A stretch of 64,000 nucleotides of DNA from Pseudomonas izuensis (GTDB lineage: Bacteria > Pseudomonadota > Gammaproteobacteria > Pseudomonadales > Pseudomonadaceae), in contig NZ_WTFT01000022.1 of NCBI RefSeq assembly GCF_009861505.1, positions 1 to 64,000 on the forward strand. Direction: 5' to 3'. The first letter of the stretch is position 1; each line of letters begins with the position of its first letter. Positions 25,628 through 33,848 of this stretch are shown in pieces. Position numbers and translations under genes: made by a program. Below the pieces are notes generated by a model, which worked only from the letters and a program-made list of their open reading frames with translations, was not told where the DNA came from and did not search any database.

Positions 25628-25663
25628 AGTTGACAGGGTGTATAGGTATACACCCTGTCAACT
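25628..25663. promoter_or_regulatory. 36-bp palindrome upstream of the metzincin gene
   Basis: Two perfect 17-bp arms, AGTTGACAGGGTGTATA and TATACACCCTGTCAACT, around a GG spacer. No T-run follows, so it is not a classic terminator. It lies 72 nt upstream of the metzincin start and looks like a large operator or a structured leader element. Confidence 0.6.
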
Positions 25664-25734
25664 GTGACAGTTGTTGAATAAGCGAAAGTGAATTTCAATG
25701 CATGGACGAGTTCTCTACTTGTGAGGATAGTGCC

Positions 25735-27006
25735 ATGCTTGAAGTTGCTCGCAATTGCAAGTCAATACAGGTGTTGATCACGAGGTCGTTAAGTTTTGGC
25801 AGCGCGTGCATGATGCTTGCTTCCCCGAGCTATGCCGGTTCGCCCAATGAGCTGTTAACTTTTGTTCCCGAAGCCGAACAGGTGGAGATGCAAAAAAAAG
25901 AGGCTAAAGAGCTAGAGATACTACGATCTACCCCGGCCAACGAAGAGGTCAGGTTTGTTGGCGTGAATACAGCGTTGATCGCACCGGATACCAAGGAGTT
26001 GGTTGTTAAAGTTGCAGATAATAAAAACGTCTCCTATCGGTTGATTGCATCTAAAGAACTTGAGAATGGAATATCGTCATGGGAGGGGCAAATTGATTCA
26101 GACAGGCATGTTCAATATCCATCGAAGGAGGAGGTCGATGTTGATCCATTGAATTCTGCACTCATTCTGCGTAAAGGAGATGAGGTTGCAGGCTCGTTGT
26201 GGGTTGCGGGGGATGAGTATTCGCTTAGGACGCTGAAGGATAAAACGTATATTTTTGTAAAAATAGATGAATCGAAAGTTCCGCCTGATGAACCTCTATC
26301 GGCAAGCAATCAATTGCCTGCTGATGTCGAGGTGACATCACCGAAGACCCCTTATAGTGTAATAGATGTTCTTGTCGTTGCATCATCAGCCTTTGAACCT
26401 AGCATAGATCTTCTTGATGCGATGCTGATGGTGCAAAAAGCCAATTCAGCGAACAGGAATAGTGGTGTTGATGTTATTTTTAGATTGAGTGATTTTAAGA
26501 CTATAAACTATTCGCCGATGATGCATGGCTTATCGATGTCTAAAGTCTTGGGCAAGATGAGGGATAAGGATGATCCGAACTTGGGTTCCATCATAGCGCC
26601 CCTTCGAGATGCAAGTCGTAGCGATTTAGTTATGTATGCGGCTTGGTTTCCGCCTGATGTTCTGTGTGGGAGAGCATGGCTTAATTCAAGGGTAGATACA
26701 GCTTTTTCTGTAGTGGATTCAAAATGTTTTTCAGGCATTACTCCTGTTCATGAAATGGGGCATAACATTGGGGTTGATCATAGCTATGATTGGCGCAATC
26801 CAAGTAATCCAACGTACATGAATGGTCATCATCAAGGGAAATTATTTCGGACTATTATGAATCAGGATGAGGCTCACGAAACCCTGATGCTGTGGTCAAC
26901 TCCAAGTAAAGCTTACAAGGGGTTTCCTTTGGGCAACGTGGGGACTGCTAATGCTGTGCGGCGAATTAATGAGCGCCGTGAAGTCATATCGAATTTCTAT
27001 CCGTGA
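25735..27006 (+). CDS. Secreted reprolysin-like metzincin metallopeptidase
   Basis: A 423-aa putative zinc protease. Start at 25735 (GAGGAT upstream) gives an N-terminal export signal ending near SPSYAG. A propeptide-like region of about 180 residues precedes VIDVLVVASSAFEP, the start of the catalytic domain. The zinc motif HEMGHNIGVDH (residues 339-349) is a full HExxHxxGxxH metzincin signature; TIMNQDEAHETLMLWS may contain the Met-turn. Cysteines in CGRAWL and DSKCFSG fit reprolysin-like enzymes. Codon use is AT-rich and unlike every neighbour, indicating recent acquisition. No immunity or secretion gene is adjacent. Confidence 0.85.
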   Translation: MLEVARNCKSIQVLITRSLSFGSACMMLASPSYAGSPNELLTFVPEAEQVEMQKKEAKELEILRSTPANEEVRFVGVNTALIAPDTKELVVKVADNKNVSYRLIASKELENGISSWEGQIDSDRHVQYPSKEEVDVDPLNSALILRKGDEVAGSLWVAGDEYSLRTLKDKTYIFVKIDESKVPPDEPLSASNQLPADVEVTSPKTPYSVIDVLVVASSAFEPSIDLLDAMLMVQKANSANRNSGVDVIFRLSDFKTINYSPMMHGLSMSKVLGKMRDKDDPNLGSIIAPLRDASRSDLVMYAAWFPPDVLCGRAWLNSRVDTAFSVVDSKCFSGITPVHEMGHNIGVDHSYDWRNPSNPTYMNGHHQGKLFRTIMNQDEAHETLMLWSTPSKAYKGFPLGNVGTANAVRRINERREVISNFYP

Positions 27007-27040
27007 TGGTGCGAGTGGCATCACGCCGCCGCTTTGCTTG

Positions 27041-27068
27041 CCCGTGCCCGTGCCCGTGCCCGTGCCTG
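27041..27068 (+). repeat. CCCGTG hexamer tandem repeat
   Basis: Four perfect copies of CCCGTG plus a degenerate copy (CCTGAG), just after the metzincin stop. Not in an identified gene. Confidence 0.7.
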
Positions 27069-27112
27069 AGCTGGAGCATGCGTCGGTCGGATGCATCTGC
27101 CTGGGTCGCAAA

Positions 27113-27202
27113 ATCAAAAGATCGCAGCCTGCGGCAGCTCCTACATGGATCGAGTGAACATTAGATCTCTGTAGGAGCTGCCGCAGGCTGCGATCTTTTG
27201 AT
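27113..27202. repeat. REP doublet of the third class
   Basis: Perfect 33-bp inverted arms (27113-27145 and 27170-27202), beginning ATCAAAAGATCGCAGCC and ending at TGTAGGAGC, with a 24-nt spacer. This class has TGTAGGAGCTGCCGCAGGCTGCGATC arms, unlike the others in the window. It marks the right edge of the AT-rich island. Confidence 0.9.
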
Positions 27203-27215
27203 CTACACGCCGTAA

Positions 27216-27959
27216 CTATCGCAACGTATACCCACTATCGACCACCCAGTCCTGGCCGATCACATTGCGTGCACCGTTGCCGAGCTGAAACAAAATCACG
27301 TCGGCAACGGCGCCAGGCTCCAGGAATTGACCGTCGAGCAAACGCTGATTGACCGTGTTGGCGACCTGGCTCAGCTCTTCGTTTTTCAATCCCAGCGTTG
27401 ACCAGATAGGTGTGGCGGTGGGGCCGGGGGACACGGTGTTGATGCGAATGCCGTGGGGCGCCAGTTCTACCGCCAGGGTGCGGGCATGGTGGATCAATGC
27501 GGCTTTGGAGGCGATGTAGGCCGCCAGGCCCGGAAAGGTCACTTGCGCCAGGAAAGTACCGATGAACACCACCGAGGCGGTCGCCGCCAGTTGCCCACGC
27601 AGGCAGGCCAGGGTGTTCAGTGCCCCGGCGCCGTTGACCGCCCATTGCCGGTCGAATGCTGCCAGGTCCAGCCCATCGGCCAGTTCCGCAATACCGGCGT
27701 TGGGCACCAGGAAACTGACCGGGCCCATGGTCGAGGCCTGTTTTGCCAGCCGCTCCAGGTCGGCCTGCCGGGTGACATCACCGGTCACCCACGAGAGCTG
27801 TGTCGTGAAGCGCTCCGCTAAATCGCCGAGGTCACCGATCTGGCGCGACATGGCCAGTACGCGAGCGCCTTGGGTAAGCAGCCGCTCGGTAACGGCCAGG
27901 CCTATGCCGGAACTGGCGCCAGTGACGACGGCAAGGCGATCCTGAAAAGCATTGTTCAT
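27216..27959 (-). CDS. SDR-family oxidoreductase
   Basis: A 247-aa short-chain dehydrogenase. The cofactor motif is VVTGASSGIGLAVTERL and the acidic-turn region reads MSRQIGDLGDLA. The active site is atypical: YIASKAALIHHARTL gives the Y-x3-K, and the Ser position falls in VVFIGTFLAQV, where the usual Ser is not obvious. The C terminus (NVIGQDWVVDSGYTLR) is normal. The gene lies downstream of a triple GTC-N5-GAC site (28060-28114) and appears to stand alone. Substrate unknown. Confidence 0.87.
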   Translation of the reverse strand: MNNAFQDRLAVVTGASSGIGLAVTERLLTQGARVLAMSRQIGDLGDLAERFTTQLSWVTGDVTRQADLERLAKQASTMGPVSFLVPNAGIAELADGLDLAAFDRQWAVNGAGALNTLACLRGQLAATASVVFIGTFLAQVTFPGLAAYIASKAALIHHARTLAVELAPHGIRINTVSPGPTATPIWSTLGLKNEELSQVANTVNQRLLDGQFLEPGAVADVILFQLGNGARNVIGQDWVVDSGYTLR

Positions 27960-28059
27960 ACACGGTTTCCTTTTGGGTAAATAAGCTTTCGCTGTTCACG
28001 TACCAAAAAGCAGGCCAACAGGACGGGCCCGAAAAACCGGGTGTTACAGACGAGGTGTG

Positions 28060-28114
28060 GTCGTTATGACTGGATCTTGACCTGGTCATTAAGACTGCAT
28101 TTGGTCTTATTGAC
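28060..28114. promoter_or_regulatory. Triple GTC-N5-GAC operator
   Basis: Three copies of an AT-centred GTC-N5-GAC motif: GTCGTTATGAC (28060-28070), GTCATTAAGAC (28085-28095) and GTCTTATTGAC (28104-28114). The last two also form an 11-bp inverted repeat with one mismatch around an 8-nt centre. They lie 101-155 nt upstream of the SDR start and look like a multi-site operator. HxlR- or MarR-type control is a guess. Confidence 0.55.
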
Positions 28115-28120
28115 AGGCAC

Positions 28121-28222
28121 CTGTAGGAGCGAGCCCTGCTCGCGAAAAACGGCAATGCGCCGATGGGTACCTGGCCTTAAGCGTAATCGTTAACGACCAT
28201 CGCGAGCGGGCTCGCTCCTACA
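28121..28222. repeat. REP doublet
   Basis: Arms TGTAGGAGCGAGCCCTGCTCGCGA and TCGCGAGCGGGCTCGCTCCTACA. Together with the operator above it occupies most of the 359-bp gap between the SDR and MEKHLA genes. Confidence 0.87.
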
Positions 28223-28318
28223 AAGAGCGATTCATGTATGTGGGGCTGTTTTTCAGGGTGGATTTTCAGTAGCGTCATTGCGCGACGTCTCCCTCACCAT
28301 CGTTCTGCAAGGAAACCC

Positions 28319-28795
28319 ATGTCGTCACTCAACGAATTCACAGCGTTGGTTCAACAACTGGATATCGCTTACCGACACTGGACCGGCGTCCCCTTGCCCG
28401 CACCGGATTCCCTGGGTGAACACGAGCGTCTGGCCTGGCTGCATGCTCAGGCGCCGTATGCCTTGCTGGCCCACGGCACGGAGGCTGATCCACTGTTCTA
28501 CTATGCTAACGAGCAGGCGCTCGCCAGTTTCAAATACCCGCGTGAGCAGTTCATCGGCATGCCTTCGCGTTTCAGCGCATCGCCTTTGGATTGGGAAATG
28601 CGCCAATTCCTGCTGGAGCAAGTCACGGCCAAGGGCATTGCCCATGGCTATAGCGGTTACCGGGTGGACCGCTCGGGCCAAGCCTTCATGATTCACCACG
28701 GCAGCGTGTGGACGCTGATAGACGAGCAGGGTGCTCCTTGTGGTCAGGCGGCCTTGTTCTGGCCGGACCCGGAGCGTGTGGGCCACCTGGCTTAG
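28319..28795 (+). CDS. MEKHLA-domain (PAS-like) protein
   Basis: A 158-aa protein made almost wholly of a MEKHLA domain. The core ALLAHGTEADPLFYYANEQALASFKYPREQFIGMPSRFSASP is diagnostic; this domain is PAS-related and probably binds a small ligand. No DNA-binding or catalytic domain is attached. AAGGA precedes the ATG. A strong terminator shared with convergent ilvE follows. Confidence 0.88.
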   Translation: MSSLNEFTALVQQLDIAYRHWTGVPLPAPDSLGEHERLAWLHAQAPYALLAHGTEADPLFYYANEQALASFKYPREQFIGMPSRFSASPLDWEMRQFLLEQVTAKGIAHGYSGYRVDRSGQAFMIHHGSVWTLIDEQGAPCGQAALFWPDPERVGHLA

Positions 28796-28814
28796 GCCCG
28801 CCCTGGCGCCAGAC

Positions 28815-28856
28815 AAAAAAAATCGCCGCCTTCGACAACCGAGGGCGGCGATTTTT
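28815..28856. terminator. Bidirectional intrinsic terminator
   Basis: Stem AAAAATCGCCGCC / GGCGGCGATTTTT with flanking A- and T-runs, between the convergent MEKHLA gene and ilvE. Confidence 0.92.
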
Positions 28857-28875
28857 AGGGCGGGTTGACGTCAGA

Positions 28876-29895
28876 TCAAACCTTGACGATCCAGCCTGCT
28901 GGCGCTTCGATGTCGCCGGTTTGCACGCCGGTCAGCTCTTTGTAGAGCTTCTGGGTGATCGGGCCGACTTCGGTTTCGCTGTGGAACACGTGCAGGTGAT
29001 CGTTGTAGTTGATGCCGCCGATCGGCGTGATCACGGCAGCAGTGCCGCAGGCACCGGCTTCCTTGAAGTCCGAGAGCTTGTCGATGAACACGTCGCCTTC
29101 GATCACTTCCAGGCCCAGACGGGTCTTGGCCAGCTCGATCAGCGACAGGCGGGTGATGCCCGGCAGCACCGACGGCGAGTTCGGGGTCACGAACTTGTTG
29201 TCGTGGGTGATCCCGAAGAAGTTGGCCGAACCGACTTCCTCGATCTTGGTGTGGGTCAGCGGGTCCAGGTAGATGCAGTCGGCGAAGTGCGCCTTCTTGG
29301 CCTGGGAGCCCGGCATCAGGCTGGCGGCGTAGTTGCCACCGACCTTGGCTGCGCCGGTGCCTTGTGGCGCGGCACGGTCGTAGGTGGAAATCAGGAAGTT
29401 GTGCGGGGTCAGGCCGCCCTTGAAGTAGGCGCCGACCGGGATCGCAAACACCGAGAAGATGAACTCGGGGGCGGTACGCACGCCGATGTTGTCACCCACG
29501 CCGATCACGAACGGGCGCAAGTACAGCGCGCCGCCGGTACCGTAAGGCGGGATGAAGCGCTCGTTGGCGCGCACCACTTCCTTGCAGGCTTCGATGAACT
29601 GTTCGGTGGACACATGCGGCATCAGCAGGCGGGCGCAGCTGCGCTGCATGCGCGCGGCGTTCTGGTCCGGGCGGAACAGGTTGATCGAGCCGTCCTTGCA
29701 ACGATAGGCCTTCAGGCCTTCGAAGCATTGCTGGCCATAGTGAAGGGCAGTAGAGCCTTCGCTGATGTGCAGCACGTTGTCTTCGGTCAGGGTGCCTTTG
29801 TCCCATTCGCCATTGCGAAAGTACGACAGATAGCGTTTGTCGGTCTTGATGTAGTCAAAACCCAGCTTGTCCCAGTTGATGCTTTCGTTACCCAT
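28876..29895 (-). CDS. ilvE: Branched-chain amino acid aminotransferase
   Basis: A 339-aa class IV PLP aminotransferase that interconverts Leu, Ile and Val with their 2-oxo acids. Typical segments are LHYGQQCFEGLKAYR, LMPHVSTEQFIEAC, KVGGNYAASLMPGSQAKK (PLP-Lys region) and ACGTAAVITPIGGI. The start at 29895 with GAGGGTG upstream gives MGNESINWDKLGFDYIKT. It lies 227 nt downstream of the bkd operon and on the same strand, a functionally sensible pairing because its products feed the Bkd complex. Confidence 0.96.
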   Translation of the reverse strand: MGNESINWDKLGFDYIKTDKRYLSYFRNGEWDKGTLTEDNVLHISEGSTALHYGQQCFEGLKAYRCKDGSINLFRPDQNAARMQRSCARLLMPHVSTEQFIEACKEVVRANERFIPPYGTGGALYLRPFVIGVGDNIGVRTAPEFIFSVFAIPVGAYFKGGLTPHNFLISTYDRAAPQGTGAAKVGGNYAASLMPGSQAKKAHFADCIYLDPLTHTKIEEVGSANFFGITHDNKFVTPNSPSVLPGITRLSLIELAKTRLGLEVIEGDVFIDKLSDFKEAGACGTAAVITPIGGINYNDHLHVFHSETEVGPITQKLYKELTGVQTGDIEAPAGWIVKV

Positions 29896-30008
29896 GACAC
29901 CCTCTTTCACTTAACAACCGCCGAAACGGTTCAAGGCTTCTGACGTTTTTCCGGATGGGCACAACAATACTTCATTCGGCTGATGTTTCGCAGCCTGAAA
30001 TGCGTTCC

Positions 30009-30115
30009 TTGTGGGAACAAGCGATGCGGCGACCCGACTTGCCCGCGATGAACGATGACACGGTTTCGCAGGTGCACCGCGGTGCTTTCATCGCGAGCAA
30101 GCTTTGCTCCCACAG
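30009..30115. repeat. REP doublet, first arm interrupted
   Basis: The downstream arm ATCGCGAGCAAGCTTTGCTCCCACAGG is intact. The upstream arm (TTGTGGGAACAAGC...ACTTGCCCGCGATG) is split by about 14 extra bases. Located between lpdV and ilvE. Confidence 0.75.
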
Positions 30116-30121
30116 GTCTGG

Positions 30122-31504
30122 TTACAGGTGGAGTGCGTGGCCAAGGGCCCGCAGCGCCGCTTCCTGCACCGCCTCACCGAGCGTCGGATGGGCATGGATG
30201 GTGCCGCCGATGTCTTCCAGTCGCGCGCCCATCTCCAGGCTTTGCGCGAACGCCGTGGACAATTCGGAGACCCCAACGCCCACCGCCTGCCAGCCGACAA
30301 TCACATGATTGTCGCGACGGGCGACCACGCGCACGAAGCCGCTTTTCGACTCCAGCGTCATCGCCCGGCCATTGGCGGCGAACGGGAAGCTGGAAACGAT
30401 GCAGTCCAGGCCGGCGGCGTTGGCCTCGTCCGGGGTCTGGCCGACTACCACCAGTTCCGGGTCGGTGAAACACACGGCGGCGATGGCGGTGGGGTTGAAT
30501 TCGCGGGACTTACCGCTGATCAACTCGGCGACCATCTCGCCCTGGGCCATGGCCCGGTGGGCGAGCATCGGTTCGCCACTCAGGTCACCGATGGCATACA
30601 CGTTGCGCATGCTGGTCTGGCAGCGGTTGTCGATCTTGATCGACGAACCGTTCATGTCCAGGTTCAACGCTTCGAGGTTCCAGCCTTGGGTATTCGGTTT
30701 GCGGCCAACGGCGACCAGCACCTGATCGGTTTCCAGATTCAATGTGCGATCATCGGGCGTACTGACTTGCAGGGTATTTGTATTTGAATCAAAGCCTTGC
30801 ACGCTGTGATTCAAGTAAAGCCTCACGCCAAGTTTCTTCAGTTCTTCATGTACCGGCTGGGTCAACTCGGCGTCGTAGGCCGGCAGGATGCGCTCCTGGG
30901 CCTCGACCACGCTGACGTCGGCACCGAGCTTGCGATAGGCAATCCCCAGCTCCAGACCGATATAACCGCCACCGACCACGATCAACCGCTTCGGAACGGA
31001 CTTCGGTGCCAGGGCTTCGGTGGAGGAAATGATCGGACCACCCATCGGCAGTATTGGCAGGTTCACGCTTTTGGAACCCGTGGCCAGCACCAAGTGTTCG
31101 CAAATAATGCGCGTGTCGCCAACGTCGACGGTTTTACCGTCAACCACTTTGGCCCAGCCTTGAATGACCTGAACCTTGTTCTTTTTCAGCAGCGCCGCGA
31201 CGCCGGTGGTCAGGCGATCGACGATACCGTCCTTCCACTCGACGCTTTTGCTGATTTCCAGAGTCGGCGCCGACACGTTGATGCCCAGTGTCGACTGCTG
31301 GCTGTGGCGCTGCGTTTGATGGAACTGCTCGGCAACGTGAATCAGCGCCTTGGACGGAATGCAGCCGATGTTCAGGCAGGTGCCACCCAATGATTCGCCT
31401 TCCACCAGAATGGTCGAGATACCGAGTTGGCCGGCACGGATTGCCGTCACATAACCGCCAGGGCCGCCGCCGATGATCAGCAGCGTGGTGTGCAGAGTTT
31501 GCAT
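30122..31504 (-). CDS. lpdV: Dihydrolipoamide dehydrogenase, E3 of the branched-chain 2-oxo acid dehydrogenase
   Basis: A 460-aa flavoprotein that reoxidises the lipoyl group of BkdB. The FAD motif is LLIIGGGPGGYVTAIRAGQ, the redox disulfide is GGTCLNIGCIPSKAL, the NAD site is LIVVGGGYIGLELG, and the C-terminal catalytic His-Glu is in HAHPTLGEAVQEAAL. It is the last gene of the bkd operon, 3 nt after bkdB. It is the valine-induced LPD-Val type rather than the pyruvate-dehydrogenase E3, judged by context. Confidence 0.96.
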   Translation of the reverse strand: MQTLHTTLLIIGGGPGGYVTAIRAGQLGISTILVEGESLGGTCLNIGCIPSKALIHVAEQFHQTQRHSQQSTLGINVSAPTLEISKSVEWKDGIVDRLTTGVAALLKKNKVQVIQGWAKVVDGKTVDVGDTRIICEHLVLATGSKSVNLPILPMGGPIISSTEALAPKSVPKRLIVVGGGYIGLELGIAYRKLGADVSVVEAQERILPAYDAELTQPVHEELKKLGVRLYLNHSVQGFDSNTNTLQVSTPDDRTLNLETDQVLVAVGRKPNTQGWNLEALNLDMNGSSIKIDNRCQTSMRNVYAIGDLSGEPMLAHRAMAQGEMVAELISGKSREFNPTAIAAVCFTDPELVVVGQTPDEANAAGLDCIVSSFPFAANGRAMTLESKSGFVRVVARRDNHVIVGWQAVGVGVSELSTAFAQSLEMGARLEDIGGTIHAHPTLGEAVQEAALRALGHALHL

Positions 31505-31507
31505 GAC

Positions 31508-32788
31508 TTACTCCATAAACAGCGTGGCGGGTTGTTCGAGCAGGCCACGGATGGCCTGGATGAAGAGCGCCGCGTCCATGCCGTCGACCACGCGGTGATC
31601 GAAGGAGCTGGAGAGGTTCATCATCTTGCGGACCACGATCTGGCCTTTGATCACCATTGGCCGTTCGACGATCTTGTTCACGCCGACAATCGACACTTCC
31701 GGCAGGTTCAGCACCGGGGTGCTGACGATGCCGCCCAACGCGCCAAGGCTGGTCAGGGTGATGCTGGAGCCGGACAGCTCATCGCGGCTGGCCTTGCCGT
31801 TGCGTGCGGCGGTGGCCAGGCGGGCAATTTCCGCCGCACTGTCCCACAGGCTGCGAGTTTCGGCGTGACGCACCACCGGCACCATCAAGCCGATGTCGGC
31901 CTGGGTGGCGATGCCCACGTGCACCGCGCCGAGGCGGGTGATGACCTGGGCTTCGTCGTCGTAGCGGGCGTTGATCTGCGGGAAGTCGCGCAGGGCGACG
32001 ACCATGGCGCGGACCAGGAATGGCAGCAGGGTCAGCTTGCCGCGGGTCGCGCCGTGTTTCTCGTTGAGGTGCGCGCGCAGCTCTTCCACGGCGGTCACAT
32101 CGATTTCTTCGACATAGCTGAAGTGTGCGGCGCGTTGCGTGGCGTCCTGCATGCGCTGGGCAATCTTGCGGCGCATGCCGATCACCGGGATCTGCTCTTC
32201 GTCGTTACGCTGGATGTAGGCGCTGCTGACGGACGATGCATTGGACTGACCTTGAGCCAGATAGGCATCGAGGTCTTCGTGCAGAACACGACCGGCCGGG
32301 CCGGAGCCACGTACCAGACGCAACTGAATGCCGAGGTCCAGCGCATGTTTGCGCACGGCCGGGGAGGCCAGCGGACGCTCATTGGCTTCGCGGGCGACCA
32401 TCGGTCCCTGGCATACGGCTGCCGGACGCGGTGCTGCTGCTACCGGTTTGCTTTCCACGACCGGTTCGACTTTCGGCGCGGTGACTGCTGGCGCTTCTTT
32501 CACGGGAGCCGCCGCTGGTGCAGCCGATTCCTTCACGTTGCCCGCGCCTTCGACTTCAATGCTGATCAGGATACTGCCAACCGCCATGACTTCGCCGGGC
32601 ACACCACCCAATGCGATCACCTTGCCATGCACCGGCGACGGAATATCCACCATCGCCTTGTCAGTCATGACATCGGCCAGCACCTGATCCTCGACAACCA
32701 TGTCGCCGACTTTCACGTGCCACTGAGACAATTCAACTTCTGCGATGCCTTCGCCAATGTCCGGCATCTTGATAACGTGCGTGCCCAT
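31508..32788 (-). CDS. bkdB: Branched-chain 2-oxo acid dehydrogenase E2 (dihydrolipoyl acyltransferase)
   Basis: A 426-aa E2 core. The N-terminal lipoyl domain has its lipoylated Lys in MTDKAMVDIPSP. An Ala/Pro-rich linker (about 90-135) leads to a peripheral-subunit-binding domain (ASPAVRKHALDLGIQLRLVRGSGPAGRVLHEDL). The catalytic domain ends with the HxxxD motif DHRVVDGMDAA. It abuts bkdA2 and lpdV with almost no intergenic space, so translational coupling is likely. Confidence 0.97.
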   Translation of the reverse strand: MGTHVIKMPDIGEGIAEVELSQWHVKVGDMVVEDQVLADVMTDKAMVDIPSPVHGKVIALGGVPGEVMAVGSILISIEVEGAGNVKESAAPAAAPVKEAPAVTAPKVEPVVESKPVAAAPRPAAVCQGPMVAREANERPLASPAVRKHALDLGIQLRLVRGSGPAGRVLHEDLDAYLAQGQSNASSVSSAYIQRNDEEQIPVIGMRRKIAQRMQDATQRAAHFSYVEEIDVTAVEELRAHLNEKHGATRGKLTLLPFLVRAMVVALRDFPQINARYDDEAQVITRLGAVHVGIATQADIGLMVPVVRHAETRSLWDSAAEIARLATAARNGKASRDELSGSSITLTSLGALGGIVSTPVLNLPEVSIVGVNKIVERPMVIKGQIVVRKMMNLSSSFDHRVVDGMDAALFIQAIRGLLEQPATLFME

Positions 32789-33847
32789 TCAGACCTCCAT
32801 GACCCGTTTCAACGCCGCGCCCACACGGGACGGCCCTGGGAAATACGCCCACTCTTGCGCGTGCGGGTAGGGGGTGTCCCAACCGGTGACGCGTTCGATC
32901 GGCGCTTCCAGGTGATGGAAACAGTGCTCTTGCACCAGTGCGGCCAGTTCGGCACCGAAACCGCAGGTGCGAGTCGCTTCGTGAACGATCACGCAGCGCC
33001 CGGTTTTCTTCACCGACTTGGTGATGGTTTCCAGGTCCAGCGGCCACAGGCTGCGCAGGTCGATGACTTCGGCATCCACACCGCTTTCTTCAGCGGCGAC
33101 TTGCGACACGTAGACAGTGGTGCCGTAGGTCAGCACGGTGACGTCCTTGCCCGGACGGGCGATAGCGGCAACGTCCAGTGGCACCGTGTAGTAGCCGTCC
33201 GGAACCTGTGCGGCAGGGTGTTTCGACCACGGGGTTACCGGACGCTCGTGGTGGCCATCGAACGGGCCGTTGTAAAGGCGCTTTGGCTCAAGGAAGATCA
33301 CCGGGTCATCGTTTTCGATGGAGGCGATCAGCAAACCTTTGGCGTCGTACGGGTTGGACGGCATGACGGTGCGCAGGCCGCAGACCTGGGTGAACAGCGC
33401 CTCGATGCTCTGGCTGTGAGTCTGGCCGCCATAGATACCGCCGCCGCAAGGCATGCGCAGGGTCAGCGGCGCGGTGAATTCACCGGCCGAGCGATAACGC
33501 AGGCGGGCGGCTTCGGAAATGATCTGGTCGTAGGCCGGGTACACGTAGTCGGCGAACTGGATCTCCACTACCGGGCGCAGGCCGTAGGCGCCCATGCCCA
33601 CGGCGGTGCCGACGATGCCGCTTTCGGAGATCGGTGCGTCGAATACCCGTGAGGTGCCGTACTTGGTTTGCAAGCCTTCGGTGCAACGGAACACGCCGCC
33701 GAAGTAGCCCACGTCCTGGCCGAACACCACGACGTCTTCGTCGCGCTCAAGCATCACATCCATGGCCGAGCGCAGGGCCTGGATCATGGTCATGGTGGTC
33801 GTGGTCATGGCGGTTTCCAGCTGGATATTGTTGTTGTGATCGTTCAT
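32789..33847 (-). CDS. bkdA2: Branched-chain 2-oxo acid dehydrogenase E1 beta
   Basis: A 352-aa transketolase-type E1 beta subunit. MTMIQALRSAMDVMLERDEDVVVFGQDVGYFGGVFRCTEGL is the family opening, and EIQFADYVYPAYDQI and PCGGGIYGGQTHSQSIEA follow. It pairs with BkdA1 to bind thiamine diphosphate and decarboxylate the 2-oxo acids from Val, Leu and Ile. One nucleotide separates it from bkdA1. Confidence 0.97.
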   Translation of the reverse strand: MNDHNNNIQLETAMTTTTMTMIQALRSAMDVMLERDEDVVVFGQDVGYFGGVFRCTEGLQTKYGTSRVFDAPISESGIVGTAVGMGAYGLRPVVEIQFADYVYPAYDQIISEAARLRYRSAGEFTAPLTLRMPCGGGIYGGQTHSQSIEALFTQVCGLRTVMPSNPYDAKGLLIASIENDDPVIFLEPKRLYNGPFDGHHERPVTPWSKHPAAQVPDGYYTVPLDVAAIARPGKDVTVLTYGTTVYVSQVAAEESGVDAEVIDLRSLWPLDLETITKSVKKTGRCVIVHEATRTCGFGAELAALVQEHCFHHLEAPIERVTGWDTPYPHAQEWAYFPGPSRVGAALKRVMEV

Positions 33848-33848
33848 G

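Noticed and set aside
25630..25652. TTGACA/TATACA promoter inside the long palindrome
   Set aside because: The spacing between the two hexamers is about 11 nt, too short for a sigma-70 promoter.
31427..33652. 741-aa open frame antisense to bkdA2/bkdB/lpdV
   Set aside because: Opposes three well-conserved genes; composition is His/Arg/Gly-rich, as typical of shadow frames.
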